Below are positions 27,701 through 42,700 of a stretch of DNA of 64,000 bases, in pieces; the stretch's first letter is position 1; the number at the start of each line of letters is the position of its first letter. This stretch comes from Actinostola sp. cb2023 (taxonomy: Eukaryota; Cnidaria; Anthozoa; Actiniaria; Actinostolidae), in contig JAUJYZ010000724.1 of NCBI GenBank assembly GCA_033675265.1, positions 756,001 through 820,000 on the forward strand, given 5' to 3'. A program made the translations under genes and the position numbers. The notes beneath the pieces were generated by a model. That model ran no database searches and was not told where the DNA came from. It worked only from the letters and a program-made list of their open reading frames with translations.

Positions 27701-30700
27701 ATTGGAATCACTCTATATACAATATTTAACTTTTTTTGTACAGTTTAAATATTTGACTGTTTTTGTAATGATATGCTGAAGATGATCACCTGCTTGCATT
27801 CGTAAATTATAAAAGACGTGATGGTCTAGCTAGTGAACTGATCGATAGCCTGAGATCAAATCCTGGCCTGTTCCCAATAACAAAGCATATCTCATTATCT
27901 TCTCTTGTTTTTACCACCAACAGTGACCGCTGTGTCTTAATCTACAGGAATGTATTGCAACCCACCTATCTCCAAATTGTCTTATATTATTGTATCAGTA
28001 TTAGTCTTATTAGTCTTATTATTATTATTATTATTACTACATACATCCATGCATTTTATTGGACACTCCCCCTGGCCATAGGGCTTTTCTGGCCAATTTA
28101 CAAATAGTTTTAACTATTTGCTTTTTTATGGGATGAATTGCCCTTAGTACTTTTCCTTGATAAATTCCATTGGACTCGTGCTGTAGAACGGCCCGTGTAC
28201 ATTAACGTTAACGGCCCGAGTTAAAATTAAGTTAATCAATATCATCAGTTGCCGTTAGAACTTTTCCTTGATAAATTCCATTGGACTCGTGCTCTAGAAC
28301 GGCCCGTGTACATTAACGGCCCGAGTTAAAATAAAGTTAATCAATATCATCAGTTGCCGTTAGAACTTTTCCTTGATAAATTCCATTGGACTCGTGCTCT
28401 AGAACGGCCCGTGTACATTAACGGCCCGAGTTAAAATAAAGTTAATCAATATCATCAGTTGCCGTTAGAACTTTTCCTTGATAAATTCCTGGAACTTCCA
28501 TTGAACTCGTGCTGTAGAACGGCCCGTGTACATTAACGGCCAGAGTTAAAATAAAGTCAATCAATATCATCAGTTGCCGTTATAACTTTTCCTTGATAAA
28601 TTCCTGGAACTTCCATTGGACTCGTGCTCTAGAACGGCCCGTGTACATGCAACATAATCAATGTTCAACGTTAAGACGTTTTCATACCTGGAGGAACCAT
28701 TGATGGTACAGCATCTATGCAATCTCTCTGACATCCATTGAAACAACACTTTTCATTATCACCTCTGCAATTTGCATCGATCGTACATCGGTCTCCCATT
28801 CTATTACAGATACCATCACGACCCTTGGTAGGTTGAGGACATGAACCATTGACCCCTGCTACAAATCCAGGAATGACTAATAAAATGAAAATGAAAAATA
28901 AAATGAGAAAATGAGATCTTCAAGCAAACAGCTCAAGAGGGTTTTCTCTTTCAAATCACGGGAAATGCCGCTAAAAAATAGCATCGCCATTAGTTTGTCA
29001 ACACCATTTACAGCACATTACCACAGAAGTATAATGGACCGTTTCTAAATAAAATCATAGTTAATATATTTATTACATATTAAGCATTAAAAAAAAAAAA
29101 AAAGTTAATAGAAAGGAATGGTTTTGAAACCCAGCAAACTTCATTGTTCAACGTTTTTGTTCGTTTATTTTTTTCCAACCACTTCTATCACAATGTCGGA
29201 AACCAAGTCCATCTTTTTTAAGTGGACAAATGCCAGCGATATGTTGTTCCATGATGGTAGTAGTAATCATAGTAATTCCAACAATGTATCACAATATATA
29301 GCTAATTGCATAATCGTTGTCGGGTTGAAAATCATAAATCATAGAAGCTGAGACCGCAAGGGTGGATGGGAAATTAGTTCATGAGCCACATTACATGCAG
29401 ATATATTCAATGTTCTCGTAGTTTTGAAGGTATATGAGCTATTTAACTAAGATCCTACAAGTCTGGATAAAAAGGTCGATGATTTGACGGTGTTATTTGA
29501 GAGTTTTAATTTCTCAGAATTCCTTTTGGTCATAGCTTTCATGATTTTCAACCCGACAACGATTATGCAATTAGCTGTATATCGAATGCAATAATGGCGT
29601 CCAATTGATATTGCGCATGCCATTGCTATGGTGACTAACCTCGTGTTCATGTGGAAACACAAAAGCATTTTCACCTGTATGAGAGGCTAGTCAGTTCAGA
29701 ACAATGGCAATTGAAATTGGACGCCATTATTTCAGCATTCGGTTCATATATCGATTACTTTTTTGAAAAAAATAATTGGGATCGGAGGGTTGATTAATTA
29801 AGTGAAAGTTAAAATATATGAGCGGGCGAGCCCTTTTAATGCCCATAATTAAGGTCAGGCGCGAATGTTTTAACTGACTAATCAAATGCAAACTGTATCA
29901 CTCCATGTTCTCCTAAATCTATCTAAATCTAAATCTTTAATCTGTAAAGGTTGCCCATCGGTACAGATATATAATTCTCCTATAATTTTGAAGAAACAAA
30001 TTAGTTTGACTGAGAAAATCAAAGTTAAAGTTTATGCAAACCAGGATGAATTTCTTGCCAATTTAAAGATAATTGCTGTCAGTGGCACCCGACTCTAAAA
30101 GTGTCTTTCGGATCTGTCAGATAATCTTGTGGTCGAGGAATGTCAAGAATGACAGGAATGCAATATGAGCTAATCGCAAGATCATAGGTATCCCGACCAT
30201 GTGAAAAGGATGGGGACGATCGTCGGCTTTTGCTTGAATAGCTGTAGGGCGTCTTGTTACTCGGGAACTTCCGGAGGAAGCCCGAGTTATAAAATGCGCT
30301 CTTTTGTTTTAAAAAATATATTTTTCGTAGTACACAGAATGCGAAGTACTTGATCGTATCGGTACACCAATTGCGAAGTATGTGATCGTATCGAGTTTCA
30401 AGATTACTCAGCAGATAAGGGAGCGAGCTACACTCTGTCCCAATCGGTACATAAAATGCGAAGTATAGTATTTGATCGTATAGAGTTTCAAGATTACTGG
30501 CGCCAGATTACTCCTAGGTTGGAATATTAGAAGTGATGGGTTAGCACTCATCGTTACACGACTACCGACTAGAAGTGCTGTGTAGAAGCTCGCGCTGTAT
30601 CGAGAGAGAAGCAGTTGTGTTAAATATGCAGAAGAGAAATGATATTGTATCGAAGAAGCATGATTGACTGAAAATAGTGCTATTGAAGCCTTTGTAAGCT

Positions 30701-33700
30701 TAAATATATTTAGCAAAAACAAACGCGCCTTCAATTACAACGAACAACTGAAGAGCGTTATCAGAACCATCTGACCTATGCAACCTCAAGACGTACCAAG
30801 TACGTACAGATTCGAGATCTTTATCTATGCTCACCGACACATATAGTCTCCCTCGTCACGCAACTGTCATTAATTGTCATTGTCATAACGTGCATTGAAC
30901 GTACGATCAAAAAACAGGGTCAAGTATCGGAGATTGTCACGGAAGAATGACTCTATAGTCTCTTCTCTTCGTCTGTCAATTTTGAGATAGCTGTGGTGTT
31001 GGTGAGCAAAGATAGAGATCTACGAATCGTCGAGTTTCGTCCAAAGTACGTACTTAGTACGACCTAATGTTGTATATCCATGCTTGGATGATCGTCGCGC
31101 AACTGTCATTCTCATTGTCATAATGCCCGAGTGTACGCTCATTGAGCGTCTTGTTATTCATGAATTTGATAATGGCCAATTAAAGTTACACTCGCTGGAT
31201 AATATATATGGGGAAATTGGTGTTCCTCATTGCTTTTCGTACCTGGAAGATTGCAGTTGGGTTTTCCTCTAATGCGGGTATAAGGTAGCTCGTTGCCATG
31301 CATATCTGAACACCAACAGTAACCAGTAGAACCGTGACACTGGATCTCGTCATAAAAGCCGTTTCCGTGACAAGATGGAGTAAAGTGTCCAATCATGTGT
31401 TGTTTAGACTTTGCTTCGGCAGCTTTTCTTTGTTTGTGACAAGGGGACGCACCATCTGGATAGCAACCAAACAAGACAGGGTATATTAGAGAACGATCTG
31501 GGATAGAGGCGGATTTTAGGGGTTTCATCTGACAGAGCCCCCTCAAGTAGGCTCATTCTGGGCATAGAGTCAACAAGGCACGTGATTGAAAAATCCAAAA
31601 TACTCTTCCAAGACGAAAGGAAATGAACATGCGTGTTAGAAAGTTCATTTCTCAAACTCATTAATAATTCATGAGCACAAAATATAGGAAATCACTACCG
31701 TAAAGGAGGACTGGAAATGTGATCCTAATTAGCAAAAAAAACTGGTGAACCTTAAACTTTGAATTTCTCCAAGAATTATTATTGGTTTGAGAAGAGAAGT
31801 TGTTTTAACCAGGGAGGTGTGAGGGAGATCCATCTCCCTGTTTTAACCAACTTCGAGGTGTTTGGATATCGGAGAAACACTCGCTCTTTCTCGTGTTTGA
31901 TCTATTACATAACCTAACCAAAATGCAGCAATAGTTTCGACCAAGAATGTAAGGCGTATCTATGTTAATCCGGGAACTCGATACTTCGCCATACTGATAT
32001 GTTTGAGAAAATGTCAGGATATGTCAGATATCTAAGAAAAACAGACCTGGATAAACACAATCAGTCTGGCATCCATTGTGACAGCATATCCGTCCAAACT
32101 GGCAGTCGTCTTTATTAACATCGCACATGTCGCCACGGAAGTCACAGAAACCTCGATCACCCTTCCAGGGTTTGGGGCACTGTTTTGGCATAGGTGTTGC
32201 TGGAATTATAAACATAGTAGACATAGTAACCCATCAGTCACTGTCACTAGCTGTCACTGTAACCGTCACTGTCATTGGCATCAGTATTGCTATTCTCATT
32301 CTCATTGCTATTGTCGTTGTAACTAGATACTACCATTACTTACTAGGCGGTGTACAGTCTGGTCTTCCACGTATTCTTGTGTCGTCAAGTTCATCACCAT
32401 TATCATCAACACACCAGCATTGACCAACAGAACCATGGCATTGTCTGCTTTCGTATTTACCACCTTCTTCACAGCTTGGCAAGTATCGTCCCATTGGTGG
32501 ATTATCTAATGCGTCTCGGTAGTCTCTCTGGCAGTTGGTCAGTGCTAAAGGATAAAATTATGTTGGAAAGTCGTTATCGTATGAGAGGGAAGTAGTTACG
32601 GTTCGTGTCGTGCCCTATCCAAGCATTCTGATTGGTTGAGCAATTATTTTTGCGCGCTGTGATTGGTTGAATAGATGTCTTCGATTCCGTATAACTCAGT
32701 GCCGCAGGTTTCCCACTCATACGAAAACGACTCCGCTAATTATTGTCCTTACCGTCATCAGTACAATTCCTTTTGGCTCCCTCACGAGTGTTAATGCGAG
32801 TGCTAACAATCTCCTGACCGTTGTTGATATTTACACACCAGCATTCTCCAACTGAATGATGACATTGTAAGTCTATAAAGTCACCATCCGATGTGCACGA
32901 TGGTATGAATGTACCAGGAGGGGGCATATTGTTTGATCCTAATGCTGCCTTTCTCTTCGTCTGGCAAGGAGTCAGTATAGGCTCTATTACTGCAATTATA
33001 GAACAGACAAGAGCGGTGATATGCTGAAGATATGACCAACTGCTTCTATTCGTAAATTGTTGTCTGATATATACTAGTCTCCCCCCCCCCACACACACTT
33101 TCAAGGGTGCTCCGTGCGGTCCCTACATTGTCGTTGTAAAATGAAATATGTTGATAGCTACCACCTTTAACATTGATGATGATTGTAGATGATGGTGGTG
33201 ATGATAATGATGGTGACTGATGACTGCTGCTGTCATTCCTACTTGTAATAATGACGATGATGGTGATGATAATGACGATGGAAATGGTGATCGATCATGA
33301 AGACCTTTTTCTCGCTCGCCAAGACACGTTATAACTTAACACCCAACGGTTACAGAACAGTGGCTGTTCCATTGTCAAGAATTACATACCTTTCTTGCAC
33401 TCTCCCTCATGATCAACTGATATCATGGTTTTCGATGTGCATGCACGTCCCTTCAGGCTGCACTGGTTACCGTACGTCTTGCCATCAGTTCCACACACGG
33501 GAGTCCAGTCCATGGTACAAACCAACGGACAGGCACACGATGTACTGCCATTATTGTGGGCCTGACATACTCCATAGTAAGGACACACGACTCCATCACA
33601 AGGATCTGCAGATGGCGAGCAATGTTTTTAGTCAAAATATCAAAGAAGATAAGAAGCGGAAGGAAGTGGAAACATATTGAAGACGGGTAAGAACGACAAA

Positions 33701-36700
33701 GACAAAGAGTGAAGAAATGGTGGAGAACATGTCATACAAAGTGGAAACAGATCGAAGACGGGTAAGAGCAACAATGACTTTCCTTAACGCTCTCTGCAAT
33801 ACCTTTTGGAAGAGCCATGACATCTATGCAATCTCTCTGACATCCATTGAAACAACACTTCTCATTATCACCTCTGCAATTTGCATCGATCGTACATCGG
33901 TCTCCCATTCGATCACAGATACCATCACGACCCTTGGTAGGTTGAGGACATGGACCAATGACCCCTGCTACAAATCCAGGAACAACTGAAAAAGTCATAG
34001 TGTTGTGAGAAATTATTAAACAAACCAGCTACAAACAATGAGCACTTCTCTTGCAGGAAAAAACTAGCTCCAGGTGGTTTTATGATCGAATGACCGTTAG
34101 CGCTTGGATTACGGGAGGTTCCTATGTAGTTACAAACCCTGGAATATAGTTCGTTCATACACAATCTTTTACATTCCATTCCTTTGCAGTTCATTTTGTC
34201 CCAAGCAACCAAATGAAAAATGAAGTTTCTAGCATTTTTTGATCATGGAAGACGAAAGACTCACCGTTCAGATTACAGTTGGGTCGTCCTCTTATGCGAG
34301 TGTAAGGTCGCTCATTACCATCTTTGTCTGCACACCAACAGTAACCAGTAGAACCATGACATTGGACCCGATCATAATGGCCGTCTGCATGACATGTTGG
34401 TACAAAGTGACCAACCATTCTTTGTTCAGATAGGGCATTGGCAGTCTTCAGATGTTTTTGACAAGGTGACTGGCCGTCTGAAGGTGTAATAAAACAAGTT
34501 CCAGTTTGTAAGTTATATGGTAATTTGTCGCTTGGTAATTGTTAGTAATGTAGTTTGTAAAGTTCCAGTTTCATTTATAGATGCTCCAAGAAGGATGATC
34601 CATCTTTTCATCAATGTTCCCGCGAACATGTAAGCATCAGTTGCTGATCAGCACATCATGATGCCCATATCACTGGAATCATCATGGGTCCATAACGCCT
34701 TCGGCGTCAATAGAAAGTATCATAGGGTCCGAAAATCACATGGACATTTGAAAGAGATTTGAGTTCAGAAGATCATATCAGAAGCAATTCCTAACGATTT
34801 GGAGTCAGCAAATTTGCAGCACCCTTAACGAAAACAACGACTAACGCTACATGTATTTCTATTGATTAAAGTTGATATTATGCAGTTTTAGAAGCTTCAT
34901 GTAAACACAAAAGAACATTGGCGCAAGTCACCATGGACTCGCGCACAGGCTCTTATTCAGACAAGACATGAACCAGGTGTTAGTCATACCTGGGTAAACA
35001 CAATCATTCTGACATCCATTGTGGCAACATATCTTCCCAAAATGACAAGTGTCGTTTTCATCGCACATGTCGCCACGGAAATCGCAGAAACCTCGATCAC
35101 CCTTCCAGGGCATGGGACACTGTTTTGGCTTAGGTGTTACTTGGATTATAAACATAGTAAACCATCGATCAGTCAATACTATTATAACTCTAATATATTC
35201 TATTGTCATTGTCATTGTCACTCTGTCACTGGCACTGGCACTGGCACTGGCACTGGCACTGGCACTGGCACTGGCACTGGCACTGGCACTGGCACTGGCA
35301 CTGGCACTGGCACTGGCACTGGCACTGGCACTGGCACTGGCACTGGCACTGGCACTGGCACTGGCACTGGCACTGGCACTGGCACTGGCACTGGCACTGG
35401 CACTGGCACTGGCACTGGCACTGTGTATCGTCATTAATGTTATCCTATCTGAACAAGTATCAGAGCAACATCTTCAATGCGATATCATGTTCATTATCAG
35501 TGCAGTTGTTAGAATTGACGTTGTTTTGGCAGTAGAATATAAATCATACTAAGTTAGGACAGACAATTAACATACCTAAGGGTGTTGGTTGAGGTCCAAG
35601 TTTGGGCGTATTACAAAGATTTCCAGTACAACATTTGACATCACACGATTTAATATTCATTCCCGCTACGTTGTTCATGGCGGTGTTACAAACCAAGTCA
35701 GAATCACATGCCATGGCGATGGAGCAGTTACCCGTCTCTTGTTGCATTTTCATGCCAGGAACTGGTTCGACCGAAAGGCTAAAAAGTATAATCAACTTAA
35801 TATGCGTCTAAAACTCTTCAAGCGTAAATGTCTAAATTTAGGAGAGTGTGGTTCAAGCTTGTCCAGATCTACATTTAATCTATCATCTCCGTCATTTCAA
35901 TACCATCTACGTACAATATGTTGACAACCATTGTAGTTAACAAAACTCTATTTGTTGGTGGAAGTGTTTGTAATTGTTAATTTCATGTAAATCAATGGTT
36001 GTTGATGTTGTTGTTAAATAAAACTACTTAATGAAAGTACTTACCTTAACCTCATACATCGGTCAAAAGGCTTGGTACACGTCACTTCAACGGGTTTACA
36101 CATCTTGTTTGGAATTAGTGGAGACGAACTACTGGAACACGTGTAAGACAAACATTTGACAACGGACTCTGCAGAGAGAAATAGTCAGCCCAACGTCATT
36201 GTCGTTGTAAAAGGAAATATGTTGATAGATGATGATGATGGTGGTGATGATGATGATAATGATGCTGATGGTGGTGATGATAATGATAACTATGGTGATC
36301 AATGATGATGTAACCGCCTCTGATGAAACTGCTGCAGCCACTCCTACTTGTATTAATGACGATGATGGTGATGATAGTGACGATAATGATGCTGATGGTG
36401 GTGATGATAATGATGGTGATCAACGATGATGTTACCGCCTCTGCTGCAACTGCTGCTGCCACTCCCACTTGTAATAATGACGATGGAAATGATGGTCGAT
36501 CATGAAGACCTTTTTTCTCGCTCGCCAAGACACGTTATAACTAACACTCAAAAGTTACAGAGCACTGGCTGCTCCATTGTCAAGAATTACATACCTTTCT
36601 TGCACTCTCCCTCATGATCAATTGATATCATGGTTTTCGATGCGCATGCACGTCCCTTCAGCCTGCACAGATTATCGTACGTCTTGCCATCAGTTCCACA

Positions 36701-39700
36701 CACGGGAGTGTAATACATGGTACAAATTAATGGACAGGCACAAGATGTACTGCCATTATTGTGGGCCTGACATTGTCCATGGTAAGGACACATGACTCCA
36801 TCACAAGGATCTGTAGATGGCGAGCAATGTCTTTTGTCAAAATATCAAAGAAGATAAGAATAAAGATGAAGGAAGTGGAAACATATTGAAGATGGGTAGG
36901 AACAACGAAGACAAAGAGTGCGAATATAGTGGAGAACATGACACACACAAAGTGGAAACAGCTCGAAGACGGGTAAGAGCAACGATGACTTCCCTTAACG
37001 CTATCTGCAATACCTTTTGGAGGTGCCACGACATCTATGCAATCTCTCTGACATCCATTGAAACAACACTTCTCATTATCACCGCTGCAAGTTGCATCAA
37101 TCGTACATCTGTCTCCCATTCGATCACAGATACCATCACGACCCTTGGTAGGTTGAGGACACGAACCATTGACCCCTGCTGCAAATCCAGGAACGACTGA
37201 AAAAGTCATAGTTTTGTGAGAAATTATTAAATAAACCAGCTACAAACAATGACAACTTTGTTTTATAATCGAAAGACCGCTAGCGCTTTGCTTACGGGAG
37301 GTTCCTATGTAGTTACAAACCCTGCAATATGGTTCGTTCATACACAATCTTTTACCGATTCCATTCCGTTGCAGTTCATTTTGTCCCAAGCAACCAAATC
37401 AAAAGTGAAGTTTCTAGCATTTTTTGATCATCGAAGACGAAAGACTCACCGTTCAGATTACAGTTGGGTCTTCCTCTTATGCGAGTGTAAGGTCGCTCAT
37501 TACCATCACTGTCTGCACACCAACAGTAACCAGTAGAACCGTGACATTGGACCCGATCATAATGGCCGTCTGCATGACATGTTGGTACAAAGTGACCAAC
37601 CATTCTTTGTTCAGATAGGGCATTGGCAGTCTTCAGATGTTTTTGACAAGGCGATTGGCCGTCTGAAAGTGTAATAAAACAAGTTCCAGTTTCATTGAAG
37701 ATGCTCGAAGAAGGATGATCCATCTTTCCATCAATGTTCCCGCGAACATGTAAGCATCAGTTGCTGATCAGCACTCATGATGCCCATATCACTGGATTCA
37801 TCATGGGTCCATAACGCCTTCGGCGTTAGTAGAAAGTATTGTAGGGCCCGATAATCACATTAGGGCCCGATAATCACATGGAAATATGAAAGAGATTGGA
37901 GTTCAGAAGATCATATCAGAAGCAATTCCTAACGATTTGGAGTCAGCAAATTTGCAGCACCCTTAACGAAAACAACGACTAACGCTACATGTATTTCTAT
38001 TGATTAAAGTTGATATTATGCAGTTTTAGAAGCTTCATGTAAACACAAAAGAACATTGGCGCAAGGCACCATGGACTCGCGCACAGGCTCTTGTTCAGAC
38101 AAGACATGAACCAGGTGTTAGTCATACCTCGGTAAACACAATCATTCTGACATCCATTGTGGCAACATATCTTCCCAAAATGACAAGCGTCGTTTTCATC
38201 GCACATGTCGCCACGGAAATCGCAGAAACCTCGATCACCCTTCCAGGGCATGGGACACTGTTTTGGCTTAGGTGTTACTGGGATTATAAACATAGTAAAC
38301 CATCGATCAGTCAATACTATTATAACTCTAATATATTCTATTGTCACTGTCACTCTGTCACTCTGTCACTCTGTCACTGTCACTGTCACTGTCACTGTCA
38401 CTGTCACTGTCACTGTCACTGTCACTGTCACTGTCACTGTCACTGTCACTGTCACTGTCACTGTCACTGTCACTGTCACTGTCACTGTCACTGTCACTGT
38501 CACTGTCACTGTCACTGTCACTGTCACTGTCACTGTCACTGTCACTGTCACTGTCACTGTCACTGGCACTGGCACTGGCACTGGCACTGGCACTGGCACT
38601 GGCACTGGCACTGGCACTGGCACTGGCACTGGCACTGCGTATCGTCATTAATGTTATCCTATCTGAACAAGTATCAGAGCAACATCTTCAATGCGATATC
38701 ATGTTCATTATCAGTGCAGTTGTTAGAATTGACGTTGTTTTGGCAGTAGAATATAAATCATACTAAGTTAGGACAGACAATTAAAACATACCTAAGGGTG
38801 TTGGTTGAGGTCCAAGTTTGGGCGTATTACAAAGATTTCCAGTACAACATTTGACATCACACGATTTAATATTCATTCCCGCTACGTTGTTCATGGCGGT
38901 GTTACAAACCAAGTCAGAATCACATGCCATGGCGATGGAGCAGTTACCCGTCTCTTGTTGCATTTTCATGCCAGGAACTGGTTCGACCGAAAGGCTAAAA
39001 AGTATAATCAACTTAATATGCGTCTAAAACTCTTCAAGCGTAAATGTCTAAATTTAGGAGAGTGTGGTTCAAGCTTGTCCAGATCTACATTTAATCTATC
39101 ATCTCCGTCATTTCAATACCATCTACGTACAATATGTTGACAACCATTGTAGTTAACAAAACTCTATTTGTTGGTGGAAGTGTTTGTAATTGTTAATTTC
39201 ATGTAAATCAATGGTTGTTGATGTTGTTGTTAAATAAAACTACTTAATGAAAGTACTTACCTTAACCTCATACATCGGTCAAAAGGCTTGGTACACGTCA
39301 CTTCAACGGGTTTACACATCTTGTTTGGAATTAGTGGAGACGAACTACTGGAACACGTGTAAGACAAACATTTGACAACGGACTCTGCAGAGAGAAATAG
39401 TCAGCCCAACGTCATTGTCGTTGTAAAAGGAAATATGTTGATAGATGATGATGATGGTGGTGATGATGATGATAATGATGCTGATGGTGGTGATGATAAT
39501 GATAACTATGGTGATCAATGATGATGTAACCGCCTCTGATGAAACTGCTGCAGCCACTCCTACTTGTATTAATGACGATGATGGTGATGATAGTGACGAT
39601 AATGATGCTGATGGTGGTGATGATAATGATGGTGATCAACGATGATGTTACCGCCTCTGCTGCAACTGCTGCTGCCACTCCCACTTGTAATAATGACGAT

Positions 39701-42700
39701 GGAAATGATGGTCGATCATGAAGACCTTTTTTCTCGCTCGCCAAGACACGTTATAACTAACACTCAAAAGTTACAGAGCACTGGCTGCTCCATTGTCAAG
39801 AATTACATACCTTTCTTGCACTCTCCCTCATGATCAATTGATATCATGGTTTTCGATGCGCATGCACGTCCCTTCAGCCTGCACAGATTATCGTACGTCT
39901 TGCCATCAGTTCCACACACGGGAGTGTAATACATGGTACAAATTAATGGACAGGCACAAGATGTACTGCCATTATTGTGGGCCTGACATTGTCCATGGTA
40001 AGGACACATGACTCCATCACAAGGATCTGTAGATGGCGAGCAATGTCTTTTGTCAAAATATCAAAGAAGATAAGAATAAAGATGAAGGAAGTGGAAACAT
40101 ATTGAAGATGGGTAGGAACAACGAAGACAAAGAGTGCGAATATAGTGGAGAACATGACACACACAAAGTGGAAACAGCTCGAAGACGGGTAAGAGCAACG
40201 ATGACTTCCCTTAACGCTATCTGCAATACCTTTTGGAGGTGCCACGACATCTATGCAATCTCTCTGACATCCATTGAAACAACACTTCTCATTATCACCG
40301 CTGCAAGTTGCATCAATCGTACATCTGTCTCCCATTCGATCACAGATACCATCACGACCCTTGGTAGGTTGAGGACACGAACCATTGACCCCTGCTGCAA
40401 ATCCAGGAACGACTGAAAAAGTCATAGTTTTGTGAGAAATTATTAAATAAACCAGCTACAAACAATGACAACTTTGTTTTATAATCGAAAGACCGCTAGC
40501 GCTTTGCTTACGGGAGGTTCCTATGTAGTTACAAACCCTGCAATATGGTTCGTTCATACACAATCTTTTACCGATTCCATTCCGTTGCAGTTCATTTTGT
40601 CCCAAGCAACCAAATCAAAAGTGAAGTTTCTAGCATTTTTTGATCATCGAAGACGAAAGACTCACCGTTCAGATTACAGTTGGGTCTTCCTCTTATGCGA
40701 GTGTAAGGTCGCTCATTACCATCACTGTCTGCACACCAACAGTAACCAGTAGAACCGTGACATTGGACCCGATCATAATGGCCGTCTGCATGACATGTTG
40801 GTACAAAGTGACCAACCATTCTTTGTTCAGATAGGGCATTGGCAGTCTTCAGATGTTTTTGACAAGGCGATTGGCCGTCTGAAAGTGTAATAAAACAAGT
40901 TCCAGTTTCATTGAAGATGCTCGAAGAAGGATGATCCATCTTTCCATCAATGTTCCCGCGAACATGTAAGCATCAGTTGCTGATCAGCACTCATGATGCC
41001 CATATCACTGGATTCATCATGGGTCCATAACGCCTTCGGCGTTAGTAGAAAGTATTGTAGGGCCCGATAATCACATTAGGGCCCGATAATCACATGGAAA
41101 TATGAAAGAGATTGGAGTTCAGAAGATCATATCAGAAGCAATTCCTAACGATTTGGAGTCAGCAAATTTGCAGCACCCTTAACGAAAACAACGACTAACG
41201 CTACATGTATTTCTATTGATTAAAGTTGATATTATGCAGTTTTAGAAGCTTCATGTAAACACAAAAGAACATTGGCGCAAGGCACCATGGACTCGCGCAC
41301 AGGCTCTTGTTCAGACAAGACATGAACCAGGTGTTAGTCATACCTCGGTAAACACAATCATTCTGACATCCATTGTGGCAACATATCTTCCCAAAATGAC
41401 AAGCGTCGTTTTCATCGCACATGTCGCCACGGAAATCGCAGAAACCTCGATCACCCTTCCAGGGCATGGGACACTGTTTTGGCTTAGGTGTTACTGGGAT
41501 TATAAACATAGTAAACCATCGATCAGTCAATACTATTATAACTCTAATATATTCTATTGTCACTGTCACTCTGTCACTCTGTCACTCTGTCACTCTGTCA
41601 CTGTCACTGTCACTGTCACTGTCACTGTCACTGTCACTGTCACTGTCACTGTCACTGTCACTGTCACTGTCACTGGCACTGGCACTGGCACTGGCACTGG
41701 CACTGGCACTGTCACTGTCACTGGCACTGTCACTGTCACTGTCACTGTCACTGTCACTGTCACTGTCACTGTCACTGTCACTGTCACTGTCACTGTCACT
41801 GTCACTGTCACTGTCACTGTCACTGTCACTGTCACTGTCACTGTCACTGTCACTGTCACTGTCACTGGCACTGGCACTGGCACTGGCACTGGCACTGGCA
41901 CTGGCACTGGCACTGGCACTGGCACTGGCACTGCGTATCGTCATTAATGTTATCCTATCTGAACAAGTATCAGAGCAACATCTTCAATGCGATATCATTG
42001 CGATAGTGCAGTTGTTGGAATTGACGTTGTTTTGGCAGTAGAATATAAATCATACTAAATTATTGGACAGAAAATTAACATACCTGAGGGTGTTGGTTGA
42101 GGTCCAAGTTTGGGCTTATTACAAAGATTTCCAGTACAACATTTGACATCACACGATTTAATATTCATTCCCGCTACGTTGTTCATGGCGGTGTTACAAA
42201 CCAAGTCAGAATCACATGCCATGGCGATGGAGCAGTTACCCGTCTCTTGTTGCATTTTCATACCAGGAACTGGTTCGACCGAAAGGCTAAAAAGTATAAT
42301 CAACTTAATATGCGTCTAAAACTCTTCAAGCGTAAATGTCTAAATTTAGGAGAGTGTGGTTCAAGCTTGTCCAGATTATCATCTCCGTCATTTCAATCAG
42401 ACCATCTACATACAATATGTTGACAACCATTGTAGTTAACAAAACTCTATATGTTGGTGGAAGTGTTTGTAATTGTTAATTTCATGTAAATCAATGGTTG
42501 TTGATGTTGTTGTTAAATAAAACTACTTAATGAAAGTACTTACCTTAACCTCATACATCGGTCAAAAGGCTTGGTACACGTCACTTCAACGGGTTTACAC
42601 ATCTTGTTTGGAATTAGTGGAGACGAACTACTGGAGCACGTGTAAGACAAACATTTGACACCGGACTCTGCAAAGAGAAATAGTCAGCCCAACGTCATTG

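Larger units (their letters stand above)
35570..38340. repeat. 3.2-kb tandem duplication, copy 1
   Basis: It carries LU, FS, WAPb, Tg1 and WAPa exons. It appears identical, base for base where compared, to 38786-41556 (offset 3216), including intron repeats. Confidence 0.9.
38786..41556. repeat. 3.2-kb tandem duplication, copy 2
   Basis: It is the partner of 35570-38340 and carries the second LU-FS-WAPb-Tg1-WAPa set. Confidence 0.9.

Noticed and set aside
35021..35552. Thr-Gly, Ala-Leu, His-Trp and Ser-Ala frames in the hexanucleotide tracts
   Set aside because: All six frames of CACTGG repeats lack stops; the same occurs at 38.3 and 41.6 kb.
36196..36528. His/Ile-rich frames near the GATGAT tracts
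   Set aside because: They are low-complexity translations, copied exactly at 39.4 kb with the duplication.
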